Shown here: positions 1-8,049 of the stretch, piece by piece
Layout: each line of letters begins with the position of its first letter
Position numbering within the stretch: the first letter of the stretch is position 1
Origin: Streptomyces clavuligerus
Lineage (GTDB): Bacteria > Actinomycetota > Actinomycetes > Streptomycetales > Streptomycetaceae
Length of the DNA: 64,000 nt
Reading direction: 5' to 3'
Assembly (NCBI RefSeq): GCF_005519465.1
Contig: NZ_CP027858.1
Location: 1,116,001 to 1,180,000, forward strand
The notes under the pieces: model-generated
Database searches by the model: none
Seen by the model: the letters and a program-made list of their open reading frames with translations, nothing else
What the model was told of the DNA's origin: nothing
Made by a program: the position numbers and the translations under genes

Positions 1-287
1 TCGGAGAGCGCGGTGAGCGGGTCCACACCGAGCACCTCGCAGAACTGGAGGAGGTACGCGAGCACATCGGCGACCTCGTCCCGGACCCGGTGCGCGGTCG
101 TCCCGTCGTCCATCACCCGCGCCGACTGCTCGGGCGTCAGCCACTGGAAGATCTCGGCGAGTTCGGCCGCCTCGACGCCGAGCGCCGTCACCAGGTTCTT
201 GGGGGTGTGGTAGGGGCCCCAGCCGCGTACGGCCGCGAAGGCGGCGAGCCGGTGCTGGAGCTCCGCCAGATCAGGTGTCTCTGTCAC
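1..287 (-). CDS. MazG-like nucleotide pyrophosphohydrolase (partial, runs off left edge)
   Basis: The reverse strand reads from a GTG at 287 into the window edge, giving about 95 residues beginning VTETPDLAELQHRL. The EAAELAEIFQW segment followed by DEVADVLAYLLQF is the helical ExxE...ExxD metal-binding pattern of MazG/dCTPase (RS21-C6-like) all-alpha NTP pyrophosphohydrolases, which hydrolyse (d)NTPs, usually non-canonical ones, to NMP and pyrophosphate. The family is about 100-120 residues, so only the C-terminal tail should be missing. It is separated from sepF by a repeat-filled spacer. The family call is fairly secure; the substrate cannot be inferred. Confidence 0.8.
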   Translation of the reverse strand, partial: MTETPDLAELQHRLAAFAAVRGWGPYHTPKNLVTALGVEAAELAEIFQWLTPEQSARVMDDGTTAHRVRDEVADVLAYLLQFCEVLGVDPLTALS

Positions 288-360
288 AGCATCAGGTCTA
301 TCACCGGGCACCGACAACCCCTGCGCCCCGTCCACCCGTTCCGCCCGTCCTGCCGTCTCC

Positions 361-435
361 CGGCGGCCGGGAACCGGGCGGCCGGGAACCGGGCGGCCGG
401 GAACCGGGCGGCCGGGAACCGGGCGGCCGGGAAAC
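361..435. repeat. 15-bp tandem repeat, five copies
   Basis: The unit GAACCGGGCGGCCGG starts at 371, 386, 401 and 416, with a degenerate fifth copy at 431 (GAAAC). It fills the spacer between the MazG-like gene and sepF. The reading frames through it are merely periodic, so it is treated as non-coding minisatellite DNA. Confidence 0.9.
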
Positions 436-471
436 GAGTGGACGGGCGGCCGGGCGGACGGGCGGCAGGAC

Positions 472-495
472 GGGACCGGGACCGGGACCGGGACC
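472..495. repeat. 6-bp tandem repeat GGGACC, four copies
   Basis: Four exact GGGACC units follow 37 bp after the 15-bp array in the same intergenic spacer (288-571). Together the two arrays occupy about a third of the spacer. No gene is seen here. Confidence 0.85.
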
Positions 496-571
496 GGGGC
501 GACTCAGGAGAACAATCCGGGGCGGCCCGGGAGAGTGGACCGACGGCCGGGGAAACGGACCCGGCGGGGGC

Positions 572-988
572 TCAGGAGCCGCGGAGCGCCCGGGTGAGGG
601 TGTTCGTGTCCCCGGTGACCCCGTCGACCTCCATGCCCGCGGGGGCGAGCAGGAACACATTGCGGTCCACCCGGTGCATCCCGCTGCCCAGACCGAAGAC
701 GACCCCGCTGCTGAAGTCCAGGATGCGCTTGGCGACATCGGCGTCGGCGGCGGTGAGGTCCAGCAGCACCGGCACCTGCCCGATCAGATACTCGGCCACC
801 TCGCGCGCGTCGGAGAAGACCTGTACCCGGAGCACCACCATCCGGCGCTGTTCCACCACCGGCTCCTGGGGAGCGACGGCGCGGTGATCGACCCTCGACG
901 GCCACTCGTTGCGCCCGCGCAGCGGAACGACCTGGGCCAGGCCCTCCCACTGCTCGTCGGTGACGTCGTACCTCTCGTACCTACTCAT
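572..988 (-). CDS. sepF: SepF-family cell division protein (SepF-like paralogue)
   Basis: This 138-residue protein begins MSRYERYDVT. Its C-terminal two thirds form the DUF552/SepF fold: VVLRVQVFSDAREVAEYL, then PVLLDLTAADADVAKRILDF and a GLGSGMHRVDRNVFLLAP segment. SepF proteins polymerise on the membrane and anchor or bundle FtsZ. The N-terminal amphipathic membrane helix and long linker of canonical SepF (which sits next to ftsZ) are short here, so it is more likely one of the SepF-like paralogues that Streptomyces carries (SflA/SflB type) than the main dcw-cluster SepF. Start chosen at the ATG at 988. It is transcribed away from the AfsR-like gene's 3' end with 77 bp between them. Family assignment is strong, the paralogue assignment an inference. 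Confidence 0.85.
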   Translation of the reverse strand: MSRYERYDVTDEQWEGLAQVVPLRGRNEWPSRVDHRAVAPQEPVVEQRRMVVLRVQVFSDAREVAEYLIGQVPVLLDLTAADADVAKRILDFSSGVVFGLGSGMHRVDRNVFLLAPAGMEVDGVTGDTNTLTRALRGS

Positions 989-1065
989 ACACCTATCTTC
1001 GCGCCCCTCACCCGTTCGGCCCAACACCGACACGGTCCGGAACGGGCCGTTCCGCGCGGGCCGTC

Positions 1066-4000
1066 TCAGGCCAGCGGCTGCCGCTCGGGCTCCGCCTCCG
1101 CGTCGGCGTCCAGCCCGGCGTCCAGGTCCGCGTCCAGATCCGCGTCCAGGTCGGCGGTCGCCTGCCAGGTGCGGAACACCTCGGACCGCTCGGCCGCGTC
1201 GAGACCGCCGCCGACGGGACCCGCGTACGGCGAGTGCACCGGACGGTAGCCGGTCGCCCGGTGGATGGCCTCGGCCTGGCGCCCCGCCCGCCCCGCGCCC
1301 GCGAGGTCGCCCCGGGAGGCGTGGGCCAGCGCGATGACCGACTGGGCCTGCCCCTCCAACAGCCGGAGCTGGGACTCCTGGGCGAGGGCGAGCGCCGCAC
1401 CCGCGTGGCACAGCGCCTCCAGCGGACGGCCGAACCGGGCCGCGCAGACCCCGAGTCCCAGCAGCGCCATGGTGCGGCCCTTGAGATAGCCGATCTCCTC
1501 GGCGGTCCTGCGGGCGATCCGGAAGTGCTCGTAGGCCCGCTCGTACTGGGCGAGCTGATAGCGGGCGTGCCCCATGACCAGCATGGCGTCCAGTTTGAGC
1601 CGCGGCCGGTTGGCCTTGCGGCTCAACCGGCAGGCCAGCAGCCCGGAGCGGAGCGCCGCCAGTCCGTTGCCCCCCTCGGCGGCGATCATCGCGAGCGCGC
1701 AGACCGCCTCGGCCTCGCCCGCGAGATTGCCGATGTCCTGGAAGCCCTTGCGGGAGGCGGTCGCCAGGTCGTGGGCGGTCTCCAGCTCCCCGAGGTCCAC
1801 GGAGATCAGCGCCAGCGTGGTGCCGATCCGGGCGATGCTGTCGGGGGCGGAGATCTTCCGGGAGAGGGCGAGTGCCCTGCGGCACAGCCGCTCCGCCTCG
1901 CGCAGCCGTCCCATCCCGTACAGCACCTCGCTCAGCCCCTGGAGCGGCTGGTGCGGGGTGCGCTGGAGGCTGCGGTCGAGGGTGATGGACTGGTCGTAGT
2001 ACTCGGCGGCCTGGCTCAGCAGTCCGAGGTCGGCGGAGACCCCGGCCAGGTTGGAGAGCGCGACCGACTCGCAGACGCCCCAGCCGATCCGGCGGGCCAG
2101 TTCGATGGCGCGCTCGAAGTGGCCGCGGCTCAGCTCCAGGTCGCCCCGGGTGAACGTGGCGAGCCCGAGGCTCTGGTGGGCGGCGGCCTGTCCCCGGACG
2201 TCCCCCGCCTCCCGGGCGGCGCGCAGGGCGGCACCGGCCACCCCGACCCAGGTGTCGGCGTGGCGGCGGAGCCAGAAGTAGCCGCGGAGGGTGTCGGCGA
2301 GTATCCACACCACCGGGCAGGGCTCGCTCCCGGCGGCCTCCTTCTCGATCAGCTTCACCAGGTCGAGATGTTCGGCGTCGAACCACTCGGCGGCCTGCTG
2401 CGGCCCCTCGAAGGTCTCCGGCCGCGCCTGCTCGTCCAGCGGCTCGACGTCCAGACGCAGTATCTGCGGATAGAGGCTGCGGGCGGCGGCGTCCGCCGAG
2501 GCCGCGTACCAGCGCAGCAGCCGGTGGCGGGCCTCGCGCCGCTCGGCCCCGGTCTTCTCGGCGTCGGCGAGGAGACGGGCGTACCACCAGATCAGATCGT
2601 GCAGCCGCAGCCGCTCCTGTCCGGTGCGCTCCACCAGGTGCTCGGCGAAGAGTCGGTCCAGGAGCTGATCGGTGGGGGGGACCGCGCGGCCCCACAGGGC
2701 GGCGACGGCGGCGACCGTCGTCGCGGGGCCCGGGAGCAGTCCGAGCAGCCGGAAGCCCTCCGCCGCCGCCGGGTCGAGCCGGCAGTAGGAGAGTTCGAAG
2801 GCGCGGCGGACGGCCGAGTCGGGGTCGCCCGCGACGGCCAGGCTCTCCAGGGGGTTGCCGGAGCGCAGATCCCTGACGTGGTCGGCGATCCGGAAGTCGC
2901 GGCGCAGCGCGAGGTTGGCCGCCGCGATCCGCAGGGCCAGCGGCGACCGGCCGCAGATGGTGACGAGATCCGCGAGGGCCTCGGGCTCCGCCTCGGTGCG
3001 CGCCCTGCCGACCACCGAGCGGACCAGTTCGGCCGCCTCGTCGGACGCGAGGGGCCGCAGCGGCAGCATCGCCGCGCCATGGCTGACGATGAGCGCGCCG
3101 AGCCGGTTGCGGCTGGTGACCAGGGCGAGGCAGCCCGCCTCGTACGGCAGTAACTGCCGGACCTGGTCGGCGGACTCCGCGTTGTCGAGGACGATGAGGA
3201 CCCGGCGGGACGCGAGCGTGCGCTGGTACAGCTCGGCCATCTGCATGGGGTTGAACGGAATGTCCTGGTAGGGGATGCCCAGGCCGCGCAGCAGCCCGGA
3301 CAGGGCCTCCCGGGCGCCCATGGGGCGTTCGTCGCTGTGGCCGCGCAGATCGAGGAAGAGCTGCCCGTCGGGGAACGCCTCGCGGGCGGTGCGGCACCAC
3401 CTCAGGGCGAGCGCGGTCTTGCCGCTGCCCGCCGGTCCCACGATCATCACGACGCCGGAGCCGCCGCGGGCGCCCGCGGCGAGCATGGTCAGCTCCTCCA
3501 GCTCCTGGGCGCGGCCGATGAACGCGCCCGTCCTGGAGGTGCGGTGCAGGGTCTCGGCCTCGGTGCCGAAGGGTCCCTCCGGCGTGGGCTGCGGCCCGGG
3601 GCCGCTCCAGCCGGAGGGGGTGGCCGGGGGTGCCAGATCGGCGCGGGCGCCCTCCCCCGCGGGGGTGCGGCCGTCGCCGCCGGGGGGCCGGGCGGGGTGC
3701 GCCTGGCGGACGGGCTGCCGGGGGCGGGCGAGGGGGTCGCCGCCGCCCCGGCCGGTGTCGACCGGGGCGCCGCGGTCCTGGCCTGGCAGCACGGAGGAGA
3801 TCAGCAGCTCCGGGGCGGCGCGCAGCACGAGTTCATGGACCCGGCGCAGATCGGTGCCGGGGTCGAGGCCCAGATCCTCGGCGAGCCGGGTGCGGATCTC
3901 GTGGTAGACCTCCAGCGCCTCGCCCCGGTGGTCGGCGCGGTAGAGCGCGATCATGCGGAGCATGGCGAGGCGTTCGTGGTGCGGGTGTTCGGCCGTCGCG

Positions 4001-4569
4001 CGGGCCAGCTCCTCCAGGACGAGTCCGCGCTGGCCGAGCGCGAGCCGGGCCTCGGCGCGCTGGGTGATCGCGGACAGGTGCAGCTCGTCGAAGCCGGTGC
4101 CGAGCCTGCGGACCAGCGTGTCGGACGCGGTGCCCGCGAGGACGGGGCCGCCCCAGTCGGCGAGCGCCCCCTCGATGACCCGCAGCCGCTCGACGGGGTC
4201 GTCCGTCCGCTCCGCCCGCTGGACCTGCGCCCGGAAGCGGTGGAGGTCGACGGCGAGCGGATCGCCCTCCAGCAGATAGCCGTCGCTGGCCCTGGCGAGG
4301 ACGAAGCCGTGCTCGGGGGCCTGTGTCTCGTGGAAGCGACCGCGGAGACGGGAGACATGGACCTGAAGGCTGCCGCGGGCGCTCGACGGGGGCTCACCGT
4401 CGTCCCAGAGCAGATCGATCAGCCGGTGCCCCGGCACGACCCTGTTGATGTCCAGGAGCAACAGACCGAGCAGCAGTCTCTCCCGTCGGCGGCCGATCCG
4501 GAGCGGGACTCCCCGGTGGTGCCACTCCAGGCCCCCCAGGACGCGAAACCTCATTCCCCCATCGGTCAT
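1066..4569 (-). CDS. AfsR/SARP-type regulator: winged helix-BTAD-NB-ARC-TPR (1167 aa)
   Basis: The start is the ATG at 4569 (MTDGGMRFRVLGG), where the OmpR-like winged helix of SARPs begins. An upstream in-frame ATG would add 12 unlikely residues. Order: DNA-binding domain (about 1-95), bacterial transcriptional activation domain (about 100-255), a Pro/Gly-rich linker, an NB-ARC STAND ATPase with Walker A GPAGSGKT near residue 380 and LIVLDNAESADQV as Walker B, then a long TPR region. Such proteins activate antibiotic or developmental genes; nucleotide binding and TPR-sensed signals gate the DNA-binding end. It is longer than S. coelicolor AfsR (about 990 aa). The extreme C-terminus is an acidic DLDA repeat. 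It diverges from the ParB-like gene across 150 bp holding SARP-type heptamers. The target genes are unknown. Confidence 0.9.
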   Translation of the reverse strand: MTDGGMRFRVLGGLEWHHRGVPLRIGRRRERLLLGLLLLDINRVVPGHRLIDLLWDDGEPPSSARGSLQVHVSRLRGRFHETQAPEHGFVLARASDGYLLEGDPLAVDLHRFRAQVQRAERTDDPVERLRVIEGALADWGGPVLAGTASDTLVRRLGTGFDELHLSAITQRAEARLALGQRGLVLEELARATAEHPHHERLAMLRMIALYRADHRGEALEVYHEIRTRLAEDLGLDPGTDLRRVHELVLRAAPELLISSVLPGQDRGAPVDTGRGGGDPLARPRQPVRQAHPARPPGGDGRTPAGEGARADLAPPATPSGWSGPGPQPTPEGPFGTEAETLHRTSRTGAFIGRAQELEELTMLAAGARGGSGVVMIVGPAGSGKTALALRWCRTAREAFPDGQLFLDLRGHSDERPMGAREALSGLLRGLGIPYQDIPFNPMQMAELYQRTLASRRVLIVLDNAESADQVRQLLPYEAGCLALVTSRNRLGALIVSHGAAMLPLRPLASDEAAELVRSVVGRARTEAEPEALADLVTICGRSPLALRIAAANLALRRDFRIADHVRDLRSGNPLESLAVAGDPDSAVRRAFELSYCRLDPAAAEGFRLLGLLPGPATTVAAVAALWGRAVPPTDQLLDRLFAEHLVERTGQERLRLHDLIWWYARLLADAEKTGAERREARHRLLRWYAASADAAARSLYPQILRLDVEPLDEQARPETFEGPQQAAEWFDAEHLDLVKLIEKEAAGSEPCPVVWILADTLRGYFWLRRHADTWVGVAGAALRAAREAGDVRGQAAAHQSLGLATFTRGDLELSRGHFERAIELARRIGWGVCESVALSNLAGVSADLGLLSQAAEYYDQSITLDRSLQRTPHQPLQGLSEVLYGMGRLREAERLCRRALALSRKISAPDSIARIGTTLALISVDLGELETAHDLATASRKGFQDIGNLAGEAEAVCALAMIAAEGGNGLAALRSGLLACRLSRKANRPRLKLDAMLVMGHARYQLAQYERAYEHFRIARRTAEEIGYLKGRTMALLGLGVCAARFGRPLEALCHAGAALALAQESQLRLLEGQAQSVIALAHASRGDLAGAGRAGRQAEAIHRATGYRPVHSPYAGPVGGGLDAAERSEVFRTWQATADLDADLDADLDAGLDADAEAEPERQPLA

Positions 4570-4599
4570 ACCTGCAATCCTCTGCAATCCCTTGCCCTG

Positions 4600-4639
4600 T
4601 GGCAAGCGATTGGCAAGGTCATGGCCAGGCTGTGGCCGG
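4600..4639 (+). promoter_or_regulatory. SARP-type operator: four heptamers with 11-bp pitch
   Basis: TGGCAAG (4600), TGGCAAG (4611), TGGCCAG (4622) and TGGCCGG (4633) are spaced exactly 11 bp start to start, i.e. 7-bp repeats with 4-bp spacers. This is the established layout of SARP binding sites. The block lies between the divergent AfsR-like and ParB-like genes. A second direct repeat, TGCAATCC at 4573 and 4583, lies between it and the regulator start codon. It is a candidate autoregulatory or cross-regulatory site; binding is inferred, not shown. Confidence 0.65.
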
Positions 4640-4719
4640 TGGACCCTGCGAGTCTGCCATTCTGCCCGGCTGGAAAGCGGGGAAACCGGGCGGCAGGCAA
4701 GAGGAAGGGTTCCATCAGT

Positions 4720-5592
4720 ATGTCCTCAGAGATGTCCACCAAGCATGGACAGACCCGCTCCGACGCCTCTCTCAAACAGCCGTCGGAGTTGCCACTGAGC
4801 TGGATCGGTCAGAACCCTGACAATCCACGGGAAGCACTGCGCGACCTGGAGCCGCTGACGACCAGCATCCGGGAGATCGGCCTCGTCAACGCCATTACCG
4901 TGGCCTCCGTCGACGCCTATGTGAACGAACGGCCCTCGCGGGCGACCGAGATTGCCCAGGGCGCGCGGTACATCGTGGTCGACGGCCACCGTCGGCTGGA
5001 GGCCGCCCGCCGTGCCGGGCTGGCCCGGGTCCGGGTCAGCGTGGACGACGCGCTGGTGTCCACCGACCGTTCGCTGCTCGAAGCCGCCTTCGTCGCCAAT
5101 GTGCACCGCGACGACATGAACCCGCTGGAGCAGGCGTACGCGCTGAAGAAGCTGGTGGAGTTCTACGGCTCCCAGAACAAGGCCGCCAAGCGGCTCGGGA
5201 TCGCCCAGTCGACGATCTCCTCCAAGCTCTCCGTGCTGGAGCTGGGGCCCGAGTTGCAGGCCGATCTGCTCGCGGGCCGCCGCAAGGTGGTCCATGTGCG
5301 CAATCTGTCCCGGCTCAGCCCGCAGCAGCAGAAGCAGCGGGCCGACGCGCGCGCCGCGGCCACCGAGTCGCGCGCGGCGGAGCGGCACCACGCGGCCGGG
5401 GCCAATCCGCTGGCGGCCATCCCCCGGCAGCGGACCATGCTCACCATGCCCTGGGCGGACGGCGTCGCCTGCGCGGAGATCGCGATCTCCCGGATGCGTC
5501 CGGCCGAGCGGGCCCGGATGCTCCGCAGGCTGTGGCAGGAGGCGGAGAAGGAGGCGCGGGCCGCCCGGCTGGTGGCCCCGCGCCGCGCCTGA
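4720..5592 (+). CDS. ParB/RepB/Spo0J-family protein (290 aa)
   Basis: Start chosen at the ATG at 4720, 10 bp after GGAAGGG. Residues about 25-130 match a ParB N-terminal (sulfiredoxin-like) domain, with VVDGHRRLEAARRAG (87-101) in the place of the GERRxRA nucleotide-binding box. It is followed by the NPLEQAYALKKLVEFYG helix and a clear helix-turn-helix (QNKAAKRLGIAQSTISSKL, 152-170) as in KorB/Spo0J proteins. The C-terminal basic helix (about 240-285) lacks an obvious ParB dimer domain. No ParA is nearby, so this is an orphan, probably a DNA-binding regulator rather than the chromosomal segregation ParB. It shares a divergent promoter with the AfsR-like gene. Confidence 0.8.
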   Translation: MSSEMSTKHGQTRSDASLKQPSELPLSWIGQNPDNPREALRDLEPLTTSIREIGLVNAITVASVDAYVNERPSRATEIAQGARYIVVDGHRRLEAARRAGLARVRVSVDDALVSTDRSLLEAAFVANVHRDDMNPLEQAYALKKLVEFYGSQNKAAKRLGIAQSTISSKLSVLELGPELQADLLAGRRKVVHVRNLSRLSPQQQKQRADARAAATESRAAERHHAAGANPLAAIPRQRTMLTMPWADGVACAEIAISRMRPAERARMLRRLWQEAEKEARAARLVAPRRA

Positions 5593-5598
5593 GCCACC

Positions 5599-5671
5599 GG
5601 GGCGGCTCTGGGGTACAGCCGCCCCGCGCACCGGGTACCGACCCCGGCCGGACCGCACCGGCCGGGGTTTT
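5599..5671 (+). terminator. Two hairpins after the parB-like gene, the second an intrinsic terminator
   Basis: GGGGCGGCT (5599-5607) pairs with AGCCGCCCC (5617-5625). Further on, ACCCCGGCCGG (5641-5651) pairs perfectly with CCGGCCGGGGT (5658-5668) across a 6-nt loop and runs into TTTT (5668-5671). This second element has the form of a rho-independent terminator, which is uncommon in Streptomyces, and insulates the catabolic island from the ParB-like gene. Confidence 0.8.
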
Positions 5672-5799
5672 CCCGTGCCCGGCGGCGGCGCGGTCGCGGA
5701 TCTCCCCGCCCCGCCGCCGGGACGCGGCCGGGCCCGGACCTACACTGTGCTCCCGTACGACTCCGGACACGGCGTCGGGGTCCGATCCAAGGAGGGTTC

Positions 5800-6381
5800 G
5801 TGCCCGGTCAGCGCCCCATCGCCGAGACCGAGCGGATGATCCGCGCCAAGCTGGGCGACACACCGATCCGGCATGACCAGATGGCCATGGTGGGCAATAT
5901 CCACCGGGCCGCCGCCGCGGTCCGCCAGCATGTGGAGAACTCCGTTCTGCGCGGCTCCGATCTGACCTGGACCGGCTTCGTGGTCCTCTGGGTGGTCTGG
6001 ATCTGGGGCGAGATGGAGACCCGGCTCGTGGCCATGGAGGCGGGGATCTCCAAGGGCACCCTGACCGGGGTCGCCCGCACCCTGGAGTCCCGCGGTCTGG
6101 TCCGCCGCACCGATCACCCCTCGGACGGCCGCCGGGTGCTGCTGGCCCTCACCGAGAAGGGCGAGGAGCTGATGCGGAGTCTGTTCCCGGAGTTCAACGA
6201 CGAAGAGGTGTTCGTCGCCGGGCAGCTCAGCGACGAGGAGTGCCGGCGGACGGCCGACGCGCTGCGGACGGTCGTGGTCCAGATCGAGACGCACGGCGAG
6301 GCGCGCCGGGCGGAACTGCTGGGCGGGGAGCCGCCCGTGCGGCGCCGCAGCGGACGGCGTCCGAGGCCGACGGCGCCGTAA
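5800..6381 (+). CDS. MarR-family transcriptional regulator (candidate HpaR-type repressor of the catabolic island)
   Basis: The GTG at 5800 follows GGAGG (5791-5795). A possible -10 TACACT lies at 5741-5746. The 193-residue product has the MarR winged helix: a dimerisation helix (about 28-50), recognition helix METRLVAMEAGISKGTLTG (72-90), and the wing HPSDGRR (106-112) followed by LTEKGEELM. The tail is basic. It heads an island that includes homologues of the E. coli hpa meta-cleavage enzymes, whose own regulator HpaR is also a MarR protein. The island carries three copies of one palindrome in front of its three transcription units, so this gene is the natural candidate for binding them. 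Ligand and targets are inferred. Confidence 0.88.
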   Translation: MPGQRPIAETERMIRAKLGDTPIRHDQMAMVGNIHRAAAAVRQHVENSVLRGSDLTWTGFVVLWVVWIWGEMETRLVAMEAGISKGTLTGVARTLESRGLVRRTDHPSDGRRVLLALTEKGEELMRSLFPEFNDEEVFVAGQLSDEECRRTADALRTVVVQIETHGEARRAELLGGEPPVRRRSGRRPRPTAP

Positions 6382-6405
6382 CACCCGGTCCCGGTGGCAG
6401 ACCCC

Positions 6406-6457
6406 TTGCCCGGGCGCCGGGCGGGGCCTACCATCCCGGTGTCGTTTGACCTCAAAC
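6406..6457 (+). promoter_or_regulatory. Promoter plus palindromic operator before the gamma-glutamyl hydrolase gene
   Basis: TTGCCC (6406-6411), a 17-bp spacer and TACCAT (6429-6434) form a sigma-70/HrdB-like promoter. Nine bases further on, GTTTGACCTCAAAC (6444-6457) is a perfect 6-bp inverted repeat around CC. An operator at the transcription start suits repression. The same promoter/operator arrangement recurs before the glutamine-synthetase-like gene at 11655-11711. Confidence 0.7.
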
Positions 6458-6476
6458 AGTATCGAGGGAGCGCACC

Positions 6477-7187
6477 GTGCCCCGACCCCTGATCGCGATC
6501 CCGGCCCGCTTCGCCTCCTCCGCGTCCGCGCTGCGGTACGCCGCCGAGGTGAGCGCCCGCGCCCTCGTCGAGTCGGTGTGGCGCGCGGGCGGCGAGCCCG
6601 TGACGATCCATCCGTACGCGCCCGGGGGCCTGGCCCGCCCCGCGGACGTGGCCGCCCGGCTCGCCCGCTTCGACGGGGTGGTGCTGCCGGGCGGCGGGGA
6701 CCTCGACCCGAGCCGCTACGGCGACGGGACCCGGCACGAGCGGCTGTACGACATGAACGAGGAACAGGACGGCTTCGACCTGGAGATCGCCGCACAGGCG
6801 CTGCGGACGGGGCTGCCGCTGCTCGCGATCTGCCGGGGGCTCCAGCTCGTCAACACCGTGCTGGGCGGGACCCTTCAGCAGGACATGGGCACCGAACGGG
6901 ACCACCGCCACCTGGTGCACCCGGTCCGGCTGGAGCCGGGCTCGGCGGTGGCCCGGGTGCTCGGGACCCGGCAGGCCCGGGTCTCCTGCTACCACCACCA
7001 GCGGGTGGACCGGCCGGGCGAGGGCCTGCGCATCACCGCCCGCGCCGGTGACGGCACACCGGAGGCGATGCAGCTGGACGGCTCCAGGGGCTGGATGATG
7101 GCGGTCCAGTGGCACCCGGAGGACACAGCTCCGCAGGACCCGTCCCAGCAACGCCTTTTCGACACGCTCATCGAGGCGTGTGCGTGA
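6477..7187 (+). CDS. Class I glutamine-amidotransferase-like gamma-glutamyl amide hydrolase (PuuD type)
   Basis: 236 residues, GTG start after GAGGGAG. The fold is class I glutamine amidotransferase (peptidase C26): oxyanion segment VVLPGGGDLDPSRY (68-81), nucleophile elbow AICRGLQLVN with Cys119, and the catalytic His213 and Glu215 in VQWHPED. PuuD-type enzymes hydrolyse the gamma-glutamyl group from gamma-glutamyl-gamma-aminobutyrate in putrescine use. Related Streptomyces copies accompany GlnA-like gamma-glutamyl ligases. Here it is the first gene of its own unit under the shared operator and converges with the hpa-like operon. The likely role is removal of glutamate from a gamma-glutamylated intermediate made by the GS-like enzyme at 11881. 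The substrate is unproven. Confidence 0.85.
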   Translation: MPRPLIAIPARFASSASALRYAAEVSARALVESVWRAGGEPVTIHPYAPGGLARPADVAARLARFDGVVLPGGGDLDPSRYGDGTRHERLYDMNEEQDGFDLEIAAQALRTGLPLLAICRGLQLVNTVLGGTLQQDMGTERDHRHLVHPVRLEPGSAVARVLGTRQARVSCYHHQRVDRPGEGLRITARAGDGTPEAMQLDGSRGWMMAVQWHPEDTAPQDPSQQRLFDTLIEACA

Positions 7188-7223
7188 TGTGCTCTGGCGT
7201 GTGTGTGATGCGCTCTTCGGACA

Positions 7224-8048
7224 TCACCGGTGCTCCCAGTCACCGCCCAGGGCGGTGGAGAGGACCTCGTCGGATTCCGTCGGCTGGGCCCCGACGTCCG
7301 TGCGGATCGGGGTCGGGCCGGTGACGATGTGGTTGGTGAGACTGCCGAGTCCTTCCACCTCCACCTCGACGACATCGCCGGGGAGCACCGGGCGGGAGTT
7401 CGCGGGGGTGCCCGAGAGCAGGACGTCGCCGGGGAGCAGGGTGATCGTGCGGGCGATGTCGGCGACCAGGTAGTGCATGTCCCACTGCATCTCGTCGGTG
7501 CTGCCGTCCTGGGCCAGGGTGCCGTTGACGTAGGTGCGCAGCGACTTGCCCCGGAAGTCCCAGTCGGTGACGAGGCCGGGACCGAGCGGGCAGAGGGTGT
7601 CGGAGCCCTTCACCCGGAGCATGGAGCCCGCGTCGGTGTCGCGGAAGTCGTGGAGGCCGAAGTCGTTGGCGACGGTGTAGCCCGCGATGTACTCCGCTGC
7701 CTCGTCCGGGGCGATGTTGCGGCAGCTCCGCCCGATGACGATCGCCACCTCGCCCTCGTAGTTGAGCCAGTGGCAGCCCTCGGGCCGGACCACGGCGCCC
7801 CGGTGGGCGTTGAGCGTGGTGGTGGGCTTGTGGAAGTACGTGGGCGCGGCGGGCAGCCGGGCGCCGAACTCCTTCACCCGGCTGAGGTGGTTCAGATGCA
7901 CGGCGACGATCTTCGACGGCAGCACCGGCGGCAGATGCCGGGCGTGCTCCGTCCTGACCCGGCGGCCGTCCGGCGCCACCAGTTCGTCACCGTCGCGCAC
8001 GGTCTCGACCGCGGCGCCTTCGAGGAGGATACGGCGGTACTCGGGCAT
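7224..8048 (-). CDS. hpaG: Fumarylacetoacetate hydrolase family protein (HpaG-like isomerase/decarboxylase)
   Basis: 274 residues starting MPEYRRILLEG. The FAH core is clear: KIVAVHLNHLSR, the metal site WLNYEGEVAIVIG with two glutamates, the later Asp of GYTVANDFGLHDFR, and the loop LLPGDVLLSGTPANSRPVLPGD. HpaG-type enzymes decarboxylate and isomerise the open-chain product of homoprotocatechuate meta-cleavage (5-oxopent-3-ene-1,2,5-tricarboxylate to 2-oxohept-3-enedioate). It is the last gene of the minus operon; its ATG follows the dioxygenase stop codon after a single base, implying translational coupling. No separate HpaF isomerase, HpaH hydratase or HpaI aldolase is in the window. Other beta-diketone or oxaloacetate activities of the family remain possible. 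Confidence 0.82.
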   Translation of the reverse strand: MPEYRRILLEGAAVETVRDGDELVAPDGRRVRTEHARHLPPVLPSKIVAVHLNHLSRVKEFGARLPAAPTYFHKPTTTLNAHRGAVVRPEGCHWLNYEGEVAIVIGRSCRNIAPDEAAEYIAGYTVANDFGLHDFRDTDAGSMLRVKGSDTLCPLGPGLVTDWDFRGKSLRTYVNGTLAQDGSTDEMQWDMHYLVADIARTITLLPGDVLLSGTPANSRPVLPGDVVEVEVEGLGSLTNHIVTGPTPIRTDVGAQPTESDEVLSTALGGDWEHR

Positions 8049-8049
8049 C

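Noticed and set aside
572..3400. Long open frame of 942 codons on the minus strand covering sepF and part of the AfsR-like gene
   Set aside because: Only its last 138 codons are a real gene (SepF). The rest is an Arg/Pro/Gly-rich shadow of the AfsR-like gene in another frame.
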